64,000 nucleotides of DNA from Myxococcales bacterium (GTDB lineage Bacteria > Myxococcota_A > Polyangia > Polyangiales > Ga0077539), in contig JAAFIF010000019.1 of the NCBI GenBank assembly GCA_013298625.1, positions 1-64,000 on the forward strand. The letters run 5' to 3'. This document shows positions 1 through 8,759 of the stretch, piece by piece. The position numbers were made by a program, and so were the translations under genes. The notes beneath the pieces were generated by a model that was given only the letters and a program-made list of their open reading frames with translations, searched no databases and was not told the origin of the DNA. Position 1 is the first letter of the stretch; every line of letters begins with the position of its first letter.

Positions 1-354
1 GCGCTCTCGTGGAAGATCAACGAGCGCTGGCGCATCGGCGCGCGCTTTCAGATCGCCTCGGGCACGCCGGTCTCGAACATCGTCGGCTCGATCTACCAGA
101 GCGACAGCCGCGAGTTCGCGCCGTTCACCGCGCCCGGCGACGAGCGCACCCCCTTCTCGAACCAGCTCGACCTGCGCGTCGACTACTCGTTTCGCTGGTG
201 GCGCTTCAAGATGAACGCCTTTCTCGACGTCATGAACGCGTACAACGCGCAAAACGGCGACCTCGGCTGGACCTACCGCTACGACTACAGCGCGCGCATC
301 CCGGGCGGCGGCATCCCGATCCTGCCCACCATCGGCATCCGAGGTGAGCTGTGA
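1..354 (+). CDS. TonB-dependent receptor, C-terminal end (partial)
   Basis: Reading frame 1 is open from the window edge to a TGA at 352-354, so only the last 117 residues are seen. The text alternates aromatic and polar residues and has short turns, as in outer-membrane beta strands: an N-E-R-W-R-I-G-A-R-F strand, a plug-like G-T-P-V segment, a Q-L-D-L-R-V-D-Y strand, and a K-M-N-A-F-L-D-V-M-N-A-Y strand that matches the last strands of TonB-dependent receptors. These proteins import siderophores or other large nutrients with TonB energy. The substrate cannot be named from the fragment. The lipoprotein that follows starts within a few bases of the stop and probably belongs to the same transcript. 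Confidence 0.7.
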   Translation, partial: ALSWKINERWRIGARFQIASGTPVSNIVGSIYQSDSREFAPFTAPGDERTPFSNQLDLRVDYSFRWWRFKMNAFLDVMNAYNAQNGDLGWTYRYDYSARIPGGGIPILPTIGIRGEL

Positions 355-359
355 ATTGT

Positions 360-1226
360 ATGCGCAGTATTCAAGTCGCCGCTGTTTTCACTGCCATCTT
401 CGCGGGATGCGCGGCGCCGTTTCCCGCGCCCAACCTCGTCGACCGGCCGCGCGTGATCGCCGTGGTGCCTTCGCCCATGGTCGCGATGGCGGGCGAGACG
501 CTCTCCGCGCGCGCCGTCTTCGGCGGCGCAGCGTCGGTCACCGTGCGCACGTGGCGCGTGTGCGTCCCGGCGCGGATCGACCCTTTTCCCGAGCAACGTT
601 GCGCGGACGGCGAGGGCGCCGTCGCGTTTACGCAGCAGGGCGGCGAGCGGCTGCAGTGGTCGATCCCCACGGACCAAAACGAGCTCACCACGCTGCTCTT
701 CGCCGCCTTCGTCGACGCCAACGGAAACATCCCCAACATCACCACCGCCCTCAACCAGCTGCGCTCGAGCGGCGCCGAGCTGCTCATCTACGTCGAGGGC
801 GTCTCGGACAACGGGACCGTCGTGCGCGCGGTCAAGCGCTCGCTCTTCGCCATTCAAGCCCTGCGCTACACGCCCATCAACGAGTGGGCCTTTTCGTTCG
901 CCGGCCAGCGCCTGCGCGCCGTCGGCGACGAGTGCGTTGTCGATGGCTCGAGCACCCCCGTCGAAGTGAGCGCGGGCTCGATGCACGTGCCCGAAATCGA
1001 GGCGACGATGGGCTCGACCGTCGGGACGCTCGACGCGGCGTACTTCGCAGACGGCGGGGATTTTCCACAGCGATTCGAGATCGCGGGGCTCACGACGTGG
1101 GTCGCTCCCGCGGCGCCGGGCGCGATCGTCCGTCACTGGGTCGTCGTGCAGCGCAACATCCCCCGCGCGTCGGGCGCCCCGGTCGCCGACCTGCGCGCGT
1201 GCTCGTTTACGACCCGGACGCGCTGA
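360..1226 (+). CDS. Lipoprotein of unknown function
   Basis: A 288-residue protein from ATG 360; a GTG at 351 in the same frame would overlap the receptor stop and add three residues. The N-terminus is a lipoprotein signal: basic start, hydrophobic core and a lipobox ending F-A-G-C near residue 16. The mature part has a beta-rich look, several cysteines and no motif I recognise. Its position directly behind a TonB-dependent receptor is common for surface lipoproteins paired with a receptor, so a role in ligand capture is possible but unproven. Its 3' end overlaps the convergent gene at 1207-1509 by 20 bases. Confidence 0.6.
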   Translation: MRSIQVAAVFTAIFAGCAAPFPAPNLVDRPRVIAVVPSPMVAMAGETLSARAVFGGAASVTVRTWRVCVPARIDPFPEQRCADGEGAVAFTQQGGERLQWSIPTDQNELTTLLFAAFVDANGNIPNITTALNQLRSSGAELLIYVEGVSDNGTVVRAVKRSLFAIQALRYTPINEWAFSFAGQRLRAVGDECVVDGSSTPVEVSAGSMHVPEIEATMGSTVGTLDAAYFADGGDFPQRFEIAGLTTWVAPAAPGAIVRHWVVVQRNIPRASGAPVADLRACSFTTRTR

Positions 1227-1509
1227 GCGCGACGCTCTCGGCGAACGCCAATCGCACCGCCGTCGTCGCCGATTGCAGCTTCGCCCGTACGTCCCACACG
1301 CCTTCGGCCACCCGCTGCGAGCGCGAGACCTTCGCCGTAAACGTGTGCCGCTCTTCGCTGGCCGTCGTGAGCGTGCCCCGCGCCGGTTTGCCCGGCGGAT
1401 ACGGCACGCTCGAGCGCAGCACCACGTCGACATCCTTGGCCGAGCGCACCTGCGCCGTGCCGCCCTCGTCCCACGCGATCGGCCCGCGGGCCGTGATCTC
1501 TTCGGTCAT
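1207..1509 (-). CDS. Small protein, possibly PilZ-like
   Basis: A 100-residue soluble protein with no signal peptide or membrane segment. It begins 7 bases after smpB stops, so the two are probably co-transcribed. The pattern of alternating beta strands and the S-R-S-Q-R-V-A-E-G-V-W-D-V-R stretch recall small PilZ-type domains of myxobacteria, but the RxxxR and DxSxxG cyclic-di-GMP binding motifs are not clearly present. It may be a degenerate PilZ protein or something unrelated. The high third-position GC supports that it is real. Confidence 0.5.
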   Translation of the reverse strand: MTEEITARGPIAWDEGGTAQVRSAKDVDVVLRSSVPYPPGKPARGTLTTASEERHTFTAKVSRSQRVAEGVWDVRAKLQSATTAVRLAFAESVALSASGS

Positions 1510-1516
1510 CGCTGCT

Positions 1517-2005
1517 TCAGCCCTTGTGGCGTCGGTTGCTCATCGCCGCGCGCGCCTCGCGATCGGCCTCACGAGATTTGATCTCTTCGCGCCGATCCGC
1601 GCCGTCCTTGCCCTTGGCCAGCCCGATCTCGATCTTCACGCGACCGTTCTTCAAGTACACCCGCAGCGGGACCAGCGTGTAGCCCTTGGCCTTCACCTTC
1701 TTGTCGAGCTTGCTGATCTCTTCTCGGTTCGCGAGCAGCGCGCGAACGCGCTTCGGCTCGTGTCCAAACGCCTTCGCGTAGGTGTACGGCGCCACGTACG
1801 AGTTGAGCAGCTGCAGCGTCCCGTCGCTGGCGATGTGCGCCCACGCGTCGCCCAGCTCGATCTTGCCCGCGCGGATGCTCTTCACCTCGCTGCCGACGAG
1901 AACGATCCCCACCTCGAGCGTGTCGTCGAAGGAGAACTTCGCCCGCGCGCGGCGGTTCTCAGCGAGCGTGCGGTTCGCACTGTCGGTCTTGTCCGGGGTG
2001 GCCAT
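1517..2005 (-). CDS. smpB: SsrA-binding protein SmpB
   Basis: A 162-residue protein, the normal length for SmpB, which binds tmRNA and carries it into stalled ribosomes during trans-translation. The family signature is clear: the N-R-R-A-R-A-K-F start of the OB-fold, G-I-V-L-V-G-S-E-V-K-S-I-R, A-H-I, the Y-T-Y-A-K-A-F-G-H-E-P-K-R loop, and a basic C-terminal tail ending R-R-H-K-G. The ATG at 2005 gives the usual N-terminus; the frame stays open upstream, but the residues there do not look like SmpB. It is followed after 7 bases by the small gene at 1207-1509. Confidence 0.95.
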   Translation of the reverse strand: MATPDKTDSANRTLAENRRARAKFSFDDTLEVGIVLVGSEVKSIRAGKIELGDAWAHIASDGTLQLLNSYVAPYTYAKAFGHEPKRVRALLANREEISKLDKKVKAKGYTLVPLRVYLKNGRVKIEIGLAKGKDGADRREEIKSREADREARAAMSNRRHKG

Positions 2006-2058
2006 GGCGGCAGAGCACGGAGAATGGCAATCGCGCCGCCGAGCGCAAGGCTTTCTTT

Positions 2059-2748
2059 TCACCGCGCTCGATCTGCCCACAGCACCGCACGCGCGACGGC
2101 GACGCACCGAACCGACGCGGGCCCCGCGGTGAGCAGCGCGTCGCGCGCGGCCGAGAGCGTCGCGCCGGTGGTCACGACGTCGTCGAGCAAGAGCACGTTT
2201 CGGCCGTGAATCTTCTGGTGATTCGACACGGCGAAGGCCTCGTGCACGTTCGCTCTCCGCTCGTCGCGCCCGAGCGTGGCCTGCGGTCGCGTCGCGCGCT
2301 CGCGCACGAGCGATCCGTACGACACTGGCCGCCCCAAGGTCTTCGCGATCTCTGCCGCCTGGTTGAACGTCCTCACGCGCAGCCGCTCGATGTGCAACGG
2401 CACCGGAACCACCAGATCCACCGCGTCGAGCTGCGCCCCGAGCGTGTCCGCGAGCAAGAGCCCCATCGCCCGCGCAGGCGCCACGCGCGCGCCGAACTTC
2501 GCGCGATGCACCGCGCGCACGAGCGGCCCGTGCTGGACGAACGGCGCGAACACCCCCGCTTGCTCGGGCTCTGCGCACCGCTCGAGCTGGCTCAGGCACG
2601 CCGCGCAAAACGCCGGCGTTTCGACGCAAGGTTGATCACAGGCCACGCAGCGCGGAGGGGCGAACAGCTCGAGCAGCTCCGTCGACGCCGCGCGCAGCAG
2701 CTCGAGCGCCTCGATCGTCGAGGGCGCGAGGGGGGACTCTTTGACCAT
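2059..2748 (-). CDS. ComF-family phosphoribosyltransferase
   Basis: A 229-residue protein (ATG 2748; an upstream ATG at 2763 adds five residues). It has the ComF layout: an N-terminal zinc-finger-like C-V-A-C / C-A-A-C pair near residues 35-55, then a phosphoribosyltransferase fold with the PRPP-binding motif L-L-L-D-D-V-V-T-T-G-A-T near residue 190 and the R-x-x-x-F-N-Q-A motif before it. ComF proteins are linked to DNA uptake by transformation and to replication-fork repair. Alone, without other com genes, the role here is uncertain. Confidence 0.88.
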   Translation of the reverse strand: MVKESPLAPSTIEALELLRAASTELLELFAPPRCVACDQPCVETPAFCAACLSQLERCAEPEQAGVFAPFVQHGPLVRAVHRAKFGARVAPARAMGLLLADTLGAQLDAVDLVVPVPLHIERLRVRTFNQAAEIAKTLGRPVSYGSLVRERATRPQATLGRDERRANVHEAFAVSNHQKIHGRNVLLLDDVVTTGATLSAARDALLTAGPASVRCVAVARAVLWADRAR

Positions 2749-2793
2749 GGCGCGCGCTATCACCGCGCCGTCGTCCAGGTTGCGTCCGGTCCG

Positions 2794-4992
2794 TCACTTC
2801 GCGTCGCGGGGCTTCGGGTCCTCGAAGGTCGCGAGGGATTTCTTGTAGCGATCGAGCTCGTCGGCGGTGAGCGGCTGCTCTCCGTAGCGCGCCGCTGCCC
2901 AGCGCTCGGCCACCTCGAGCGCGAGCGGCCCGATCGCCGCGCCCTGCGCCACGAGCGCCTCGGCGTGGGCGACGAGAGACCGCGATTTCGCCCGAGAAAA
3001 TCCTCGCTGCGCGACCGCTTCGTCGAACGCTCTCGCCAGCGCCATGGCGTCGCGAACCGTGCGGCTCGTCGCGCTCGTCGCGCCCCGCTGTCGATGACGC
3101 CACCACCACGCGCCCGCCGCCAGCGCGGCCGCCGCGAACACCGGCAGGGCGAACTCCGTCGACGGCCGCCCCGTCGATCGATCGGCGCTGCTCGCGTCTG
3201 CCGCGCGCACGCCGCGCTGCCCGCGGCCGCGCGAGCGATGGCCGCCGAAGTCGAACCAACGCGCCGCGCCCTGAAAGAGCTTGAGCTGCGTGCGCAGGTC
3301 GAAGCCCACGACGTAGCGGCGCCAGCGCGCGCGAAGCGCTTCGACCACGGCGTCGATCTCGGTGAGCAAGCCCTTCTGCGCGACGGCGGGCTCGCGCGCC
3401 GGAGGCGTGGGGTCGAACGTGAGCCAGCCGTAGCGCTCGTCGTAGACCTCGACCCACGAGTGCGCGTCGCCCTGGCGGATGGCGTAGAAGCGGCCGTAGC
3501 GGTTGAACGTTCCGCCGAGAAAGCCGGTGACGTTGCGGGTGGGGACGCCGCTCGCGCGCAGCAGCAGCGCCATCGCGGTCGAGAAGTATTCGCAGTGGCC
3601 CGCGCGCGAGCGAAAGAGAAAGTGCTCGATGGGCCGCTCGGCCGAGCCGCTCTCGATCGTGAGCGTGTAGCGATAGTCGCGCAGGTATCGGGTCACGGCG
3701 CGGGCGCGGTCGATCGCCGTGTCGTGTCCATCCGTCAGCCGCAGCGCGAGCGCGGTGAACTCTGGCGAGACCGCGGGCAGCTGCAGGTATCGCTGCCGCG
3801 AGGGCTCGTCGAGCGTCGCGCGATCGGCGCTCTGCGAGCCGAGGTCGTCGGCGATCGCCGCAGGGACGAACGCTGTGTACACGAGCCCCAGGTCGTCTTG
3901 CGCGGCGTAGCGCAGCTCGTTGGCGCTGTCGCGGCTGAGCTCGGGATACCTGGGATATCCCGCTTCGATGCGAGGCTCGACGCGCACGCGCACGGTGCCC
4001 GGCGGCAAGAGGACCACCGGCGGCTCGAGCCCGTCGAGCGTGATGCGATAGCCCTGTTGCCGCAGCAGAAAATCACCGCGGACCCGGTGCAGGTCGTACT
4101 CGGCGCCCTCTCTGAACACGGGGATGCGCGCGGTGCTGCGGCGCGTCCACGCGCGGCCGTTGTACGAGTCGAACGCCGCTCCGCGCAGCCGAAACGCGCG
4201 CAGCGACGGCGGGTTCTCGGGGAGGTTCGGCGGCTCGATCCGCAGGACGATCGTCGGATCGTCGCGGATCGTCCCGTGCCCAGAGAGGTCGACCTCGTCG
4301 CCCAGGCCCGCGGTGGCCGTCCCGCGCGACTGCCGCAGCGAGAACACCCCGAGCCCGATGCGCGGAAACAGCACGAAGAGCACCGCGGTGATCGCGAAGA
4401 TCGGCAGGCTCAACAGCGAGCTGCCCACGAGCAACCCAGGGCCGACGACCCTGCGCGAGCGCAAGATGCGCGCGACGTCGATGGGGACGCCCGCGCGGCC
4501 GGCGCGCGCGTCGGCGAGGTAATTTCCTTCGATTTCGCGTCGCAGATGGCCGAGCGTGAGCGCCCACGGCAGCGTGATGACGAAGCCCAAGAAGCAGAGC
4601 GCGTACGAGAGCCCCGCGCCGAGCACGGTCGCTGCGATGAGCTGCGCGAGCGCGAGCGCGGTGCTCTGCTGATACTCCGCGGCGCTGCGGCGATAGGCGA
4701 GCCGCGAGACCTGCAGCAGCGCGGCGAACTCGACGGCCGCGTCCAAGATCCCGTGCCCGCCGAAGAGCGCGCGGGCGACCTGAACGAACAACGCGAGCAC
4801 CAGCAGCGCCGACTGCGCGCGGGCGTAGCCGCGGGACTCGATCCACTTGCCCTCGGCCCACCAGCTGGCCACGACGCCCGCCGCGACGAACACTCCGATG
4901 GGCCCTTGCAGCGCGCCGCCGCTCGCGAGCGCGAGCAGGCCCAACGTGGCCACGGCGTAGACCGAGAACTTGTGCACCTTCGCGAAGCGCAT
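2794..4992 (-). CDS. TgpA-like transglutaminase-fold membrane protein
   Basis: A 732-residue protein with the TgpA architecture. The N-terminal part (about 1-210) has six or so membrane segments (DUF3488). A periplasmic transglutaminase core follows: catalytic Cys around residue 467 in G-H-C-E-Y-F, His around 511 in D-A-H-S-W, and Asp around 527 in F-D-P-T-P-P. A further membrane segment lies near 630, followed by a DUF4129-like tail. TgpA is essential in Pseudomonas and pairs with DUF58 and MoxR-type proteins. Here a DUF58 gene lies 6 bases upstream, and no MoxR ATPase is adjacent. Confidence 0.88.
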   Translation of the reverse strand: MRFAKVHKFSVYAVATLGLLALASGGALQGPIGVFVAAGVVASWWAEGKWIESRGYARAQSALLVLALFVQVARALFGGHGILDAAVEFAALLQVSRLAYRRSAAEYQQSTALALAQLIAATVLGAGLSYALCFLGFVITLPWALTLGHLRREIEGNYLADARAGRAGVPIDVARILRSRRVVGPGLLVGSSLLSLPIFAITAVLFVLFPRIGLGVFSLRQSRGTATAGLGDEVDLSGHGTIRDDPTIVLRIEPPNLPENPPSLRAFRLRGAAFDSYNGRAWTRRSTARIPVFREGAEYDLHRVRGDFLLRQQGYRITLDGLEPPVVLLPPGTVRVRVEPRIEAGYPRYPELSRDSANELRYAAQDDLGLVYTAFVPAAIADDLGSQSADRATLDEPSRQRYLQLPAVSPEFTALALRLTDGHDTAIDRARAVTRYLRDYRYTLTIESGSAERPIEHFLFRSRAGHCEYFSTAMALLLRASGVPTRNVTGFLGGTFNRYGRFYAIRQGDAHSWVEVYDERYGWLTFDPTPPAREPAVAQKGLLTEIDAVVEALRARWRRYVVGFDLRTQLKLFQGAARWFDFGGHRSRGRGQRGVRAADASSADRSTGRPSTEFALPVFAAAALAAGAWWWRHRQRGATSATSRTVRDAMALARAFDEAVAQRGFSRAKSRSLVAHAEALVAQGAAIGPLALEVAERWAAARYGEQPLTADELDRYKKSLATFEDPKPRDAK

Positions 4993-4998
4993 GCGTCT

Positions 4999-6066
4999 CT
5001 ACTTCGCTCTCTGCGCGGCGCTCGCCGCGACGCTCTTGGTGGGGGCCGTCGTGTCGCTCGCGTCGCTGGCCGTCAGCGTCGCGTCCGGCGGCAGCAGCGC
5101 GAGAAAGCGCAGCGCGCGATCGACCGCGTCTCCGCCGGGCTGGATGCGCACAAACGCGGACCGTCCGTTGCCGCCGTCCTGCACGCGCACCTCGAGCAGC
5201 GCGCCCGCTTCGAGCGCCTGGGTCGCGCGCCACGCGATGCGTCGCAGCTCTTCTTCGAACTGCCCCGCGAAGCCGGGCCGCTGTCGCTCGCTCGCGCCGT
5301 TGCGCACTTCGATTTGAACCACCCTGGCGCCCTCGCTCATGCGCTCGCGGACGATGACGGCGTGGACGCTTTGGGCAGTCTTTTTCCAGTCGACTTCGCG
5401 GGCGGACTCGCCGTCGCGCAGCTCGCGGAGGCCGTCGACGTCGCCGCGTCCGCGGTCTCGACGCGTGGTCACTCCCCCGCGCGTGAGCGCGTGCGGTCGG
5501 GGCGGATCGGCCTGCGCCGCCAGCGACGGAAACACCACGTGCTCGTCCTCGATCTCGACCTCTCGCCACTTCTCGAAGAGTCCAAACGGAAACCGCGTCG
5601 CCACCCTGAGCCCCGTGTACCGCTCGCGCCCGCGCAGCGGCGCCACCCGGCGATACGCCGCGGTCTGCTTGGCGCCCGAGCTCACCTTCAAGAAATAGCA
5701 GCGCTTGTCGGTCACGCGGTTCTCGATGCGGTCCTCGACCTCGACCGAGTAGCTCGGCGCCCACGTCTTGTTGTTTTGCACTTCGATCTCGACGAGCAGC
5801 GAGCTGCCCGCGAACGCCCGCTTCGGCAATCGCCTGCGAAACGACAGCCCGCGCAGCGCGAGCTCCGACAGCACGCCGGACAGGACGATCAGCGAGAGCA
5901 TCAACCCCAGCACCAGGTAGAGCAGGTTGTTGCCGGTGTTGATCGCCGCGACGCCGACGCCAAACGTGATGATGGTGAAGAACTTTCCCTCGCGCGTGAA
6001 CCGCAGTCGGCGCGGCGGACGACGGATGGATTCGAGCCACGAGCGCGGCGACGAGCGAGCCTTCAT
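4999..6066 (-). CDS. DUF58-domain membrane protein
   Basis: A 355-residue protein from ATG 6066; an in-frame ATG at 6177 would add 37 low-complexity residues. I prefer 6066 because the typical DUF58 start, a basic R-F-T-R-E-G-K-F-F segment just before two membrane helices with A-I-N-T-G-N-N-L-L-Y, follows at once. The body carries the DUF58 core with D-G-E-S-A-R-E-V-D-W-K-K-T-A (a conserved R-x-I-D/V-W-K site). DUF58 proteins sit in MoxR/TgpA operons linked to cell-envelope functions. It ends 6 bases before the TgpA-like gene, so they form an operon. Confidence 0.85.
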   Translation of the reverse strand: MKARSSPRSWLESIRRPPRRLRFTREGKFFTIITFGVGVAAINTGNNLLYLVLGLMLSLIVLSGVLSELALRGLSFRRRLPKRAFAGSSLLVEIEVQNNKTWAPSYSVEVEDRIENRVTDKRCYFLKVSSGAKQTAAYRRVAPLRGRERYTGLRVATRFPFGLFEKWREVEIEDEHVVFPSLAAQADPPRPHALTRGGVTTRRDRGRGDVDGLRELRDGESAREVDWKKTAQSVHAVIVRERMSEGARVVQIEVRNGASERQRPGFAGQFEEELRRIAWRATQALEAGALLEVRVQDGGNGRSAFVRIQPGGDAVDRALRFLALLPPDATLTASDASDTTAPTKSVAASAAQRAK

Positions 6067-6196
6067 CGCGCGCTCCACACGCGCAGCGCGCGCGCCGCGA
6101 AGCGTCGGCGACCGGGCAGAGGGTGCGCTGTCGAAGCGGCCGGTGCGGGTTGGGCTGCCATCTCGATGGGGCTTCATAGTACCCATACCGTCCGCC

Positions 6197-7975
6197 GTGA
6201 GCATCGAGCCCGAATCGATCCGCACGATCGCCGCGTGGGCGCTCGCTGCCTGCGCTCACGAAGGGCTCGACCTCCACCGCTCCCGCGCGCTGATCGAGCG
6301 GCTCTACGCCCCCGAGCTCGGCCCGCTGCCTTCGCTCGGCGACGTCGCCGCCCCGCAAGACACCGTCGCTCTCGACGCCCTCGGCGCCCGCTACGAGCGC
6401 CTGCTCGCGCACGGGCAAAACGTCGCGAAGAAGCGCCGAGGGAGCTTCTACACGCCGGCCCCCCTCGCGCGAAAGCTCTGCGAAAAAGCGCTGGCGTCGC
6501 GGCGTTGCTCGCGCGTGCTCGACCCCTCGTGCGGCGCCGGCGCGGTCCTGCTCGAAGCGCTCGACTTCGCCGACCCCGCGGCGCTGCACGGCGTCGACAT
6601 CGACCCGGTCGCCGTGTGGCTCGCGCGCGTATCGCTCTCGTTGCGTGCAAAAACACTGTCCGATCGCGACTTCGACCCGTGGTGCTCGCGCATCCGCGTC
6701 GCCGACGCCCTCGCCGAAGAGACCTTCGACGCCGTCGCCCCCTTCGACGCCATCGTCGGAAACCCACCGTGGGTCTCGTACGCCGGACGCTCGGCCGAGC
6801 CGCTGCCCGAGGCCCAGCGAGCGTCGTTTCGCCGGCGATTTCACAGCTTCGCCGGGTTTCCGACGGCGCAGGGCATGTTCGTCGAGCGCGCCGCGTCGCT
6901 GCTGGCCGAGGGAGGCAGGCTCGCCCTGCTCGTGCCCACGTCCATGGCCGACCTCGCGGGATACACCGCCGCGCGCTCCGCGCTCGCTCGACGCGCCGTC
7001 GTCGACGACCCGCTCGACGAGCTCGGCTTCGACCAGTTCGACTCGGTCGTGCAGCCCACGGTCATCCTCGCCGCGACCGCGCGCAGCGATGGCCCCCGCG
7101 TCGATGGCCCGTGGATCCTCTCGGGCCGCGACGCCGCCGCGAGACCGATGCTCCCCGCGTCGCTCACCGATCGCCTCGCCTCGCTCGCGCGCTTCGACCC
7201 GCACACCTTCGGCGAAGGCGGCTTTCAGACAGCCAAGACCATCGCGCGCACGCACCTCGGCGCGCTCGGCTCGGACCCGCGCTTCTCGGTCCCCCTGCGC
7301 GAGGGCTCGGACGTGCTCGCCTTCGCCGCGCGCCCTCCCTCGCTCGGCCTCGACCCAGAGCCCGCCGCGCTCGCCGCCGCGGGGTGCTCGCTGCGCAACG
7401 CGGAGTTCTACCAGCGCGTCACGGTGGTCGTCCGTCAGACCGCGCGCTACCCCGTCGCCGCGCGCAACGAGCCCGCGTTCGCCTTTCGCAACTCGCTGCT
7501 CGCGGGCTTCTCCGAGGACCCCGACGCGCTCTGCGCCCTGCTCAACTCGTCGCTGTTGCGCGCGGTGCACCTCGCGTCGCAGCGAGACGGACGACAGGCA
7601 GTGTTTCCTCAGCTCAAAGTCGCGCACTTGCGCGCGTTGCCCGCGCCCCCCGCGGACCGCTCGCTCGACGCCCTGCGCGAGTGCGCGCGGCGAGCCACCG
7701 CCGCGCAACGAGAGCGCCTCGCCGTCGTCAGCGCGTACGGCCCCTGCCCGAAGACCGCGTTCGAAGTGAAGGGCGAGCGCGTCGCGCCGTCCGACACCTT
7801 CGTTCGTTCGCTCAAAGACCGGACGCAGCGACAGCGCTTCGACGCCGCGCTCGCCTCTGCGCAGTCCGCTTGGACCGCTGCGCTCTCGGCCATGCGCGAG
7901 TGCGACGAGCGCGTGTTCGAGCTCTACGACGTGCGCGAAGCCGAGCGCGACGCCGTGCGCGCAGTGCTCGCGTGA
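6197..7975 (+). CDS. Orphan N6-adenine DNA methyltransferase
   Basis: A 592-residue protein from GTG 6197. Motif I (D-P-S-C-G-A-G-A at about 109-116) binds S-adenosylmethionine, and the catalytic motif IV is N-P-P-W at 189-192. A G-S-F-Y-T-P segment just before motif I is typical of the Eco57I/TaqI-like N6-adenine methylases. The C-terminal half (about 330-592) should contain the target-recognition region. No restriction nuclease or specificity subunit is next to it: the upstream gene is the divergent DUF58 gene and the downstream one is a convergent secreted protein. It may be a stand-alone regulatory or protective methylase, or a type IIG-like enzyme lacking its nuclease part. Confidence 0.85.
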   Translation: MSIEPESIRTIAAWALAACAHEGLDLHRSRALIERLYAPELGPLPSLGDVAAPQDTVALDALGARYERLLAHGQNVAKKRRGSFYTPAPLARKLCEKALASRRCSRVLDPSCGAGAVLLEALDFADPAALHGVDIDPVAVWLARVSLSLRAKTLSDRDFDPWCSRIRVADALAEETFDAVAPFDAIVGNPPWVSYAGRSAEPLPEAQRASFRRRFHSFAGFPTAQGMFVERAASLLAEGGRLALLVPTSMADLAGYTAARSALARRAVVDDPLDELGFDQFDSVVQPTVILAATARSDGPRVDGPWILSGRDAAARPMLPASLTDRLASLARFDPHTFGEGGFQTAKTIARTHLGALGSDPRFSVPLREGSDVLAFAARPPSLGLDPEPAALAAAGCSLRNAEFYQRVTVVVRQTARYPVAARNEPAFAFRNSLLAGFSEDPDALCALLNSSLLRAVHLASQRDGRQAVFPQLKVAHLRALPAPPADRSLDALRECARRATAAQRERLAVVSAYGPCPKTAFEVKGERVAPSDTFVRSLKDRTQRQRFDAALASAQSAWTAALSAMRECDERVFELYDVREAERDAVRAVLA

Positions 7976-7988
7976 CCGAGAGCAGCGC

Positions 7989-8684
7989 TCACTCGGTCCA
8001 CGACCGCGAGCGGCAGCCGTCCTCGCGCTCGGCCAGAAAGCGCCCGTCTCGCCAACGGTAGCGCTGCGCGCGCCCCGCCCGCGCAGGACGAGCCCACAGC
8101 GAGAGCTCGCCGCTCTGCCTGTGAAATCCCACGGTGAACCGCGGCTCGACGTCGCGCGTGAAGCAGCCGAACACCGGGCGCAGCCGCGACGACTCCAGCG
8201 CGTACAGCTCGAACGACCGCGACGACTGCGGGCGATCTTGAAAATTGGTGCGCAGCCGCTCGACCCGCAAGAGCTCTCTGCACCCCGCGCGCCGCACGGG
8301 CTCGACCACCACGTTGCCCCTGCGTCCGCGAGCGTCCACGTTGCCGCTGGCGCGGTTGACCGCCGAGAGGTCCGTCGCCTGCAGCCTCCATGCGCCTTCG
8401 CGCCGCGAAAACACCCACAGGATGTCCTCGGGCCCGTACTGGCCTCCGGCCCTCCACGCGGTCACGACGGCTTCGCTGGGACCCGCGCCGGACAAGTTGG
8501 CCATCACCACGCGCACGTCCGAGAGCGGCTGCGCAAACGGGCCCACGACGTCCGTCGGCAGCGCCGCGAGCAGTGTGTGCAACGGGGGAGCGGGATCGTG
8601 CGCGCACCGCTGCGCCGCGGCCGAGCGCGAACCGCACGCGAGGGCGATCGAGATCGAGGCTGCAACGCGGCGGCGATGAGACAT
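7989..8684 (-). CDS. Secreted protein of unknown function
   Basis: A 231-residue protein with a Sec-type signal peptide ending around A-A-A-Q at residue 24. The mature part has five or so cysteines that could form disulfides and has no domain I know. It lies 75 bases downstream of the large kinase gene on the same strand and converges with the methyltransferase gene, 13 bases away. It may be co-transcribed with the kinase. Confidence 0.6.
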   Translation of the reverse strand: MSHRRRVAASISIALACGSRSAAAQRCAHDPAPPLHTLLAALPTDVVGPFAQPLSDVRVVMANLSGAGPSEAVVTAWRAGGQYGPEDILWVFSRREGAWRLQATDLSAVNRASGNVDARGRRGNVVVEPVRRAGCRELLRVERLRTNFQDRPQSSRSFELYALESSRLRPVFGCFTRDVEPRFTVGFHRQSGELSLWARPARAGRAQRYRWRDGRFLAEREDGCRSRSWTE

Positions 8685-8759
8685 GTTGGGCTCTCTCGGT
8701 ATCGGGCCCCGCGCGATTGAGCAACAAACAGGGGTCTCACGCCCCCCACGGGGCAGCGC

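Noticed and set aside
4073..7708. A 1211-residue open frame on the minus strand
   Set aside because: It is a shadow of the DUF58/TgpA genes and the antisense of the methyltransferase; no domain is recognisable and composition is Arg/Gly/Ala-biased.
2206..8061. A 1951-residue open frame on the plus strand
   Set aside because: It runs antisense to the ComF, TgpA and DUF58 genes and through the methyltransferase gene in another frame; its Arg-rich text is typical of a shadow frame in high-GC DNA.
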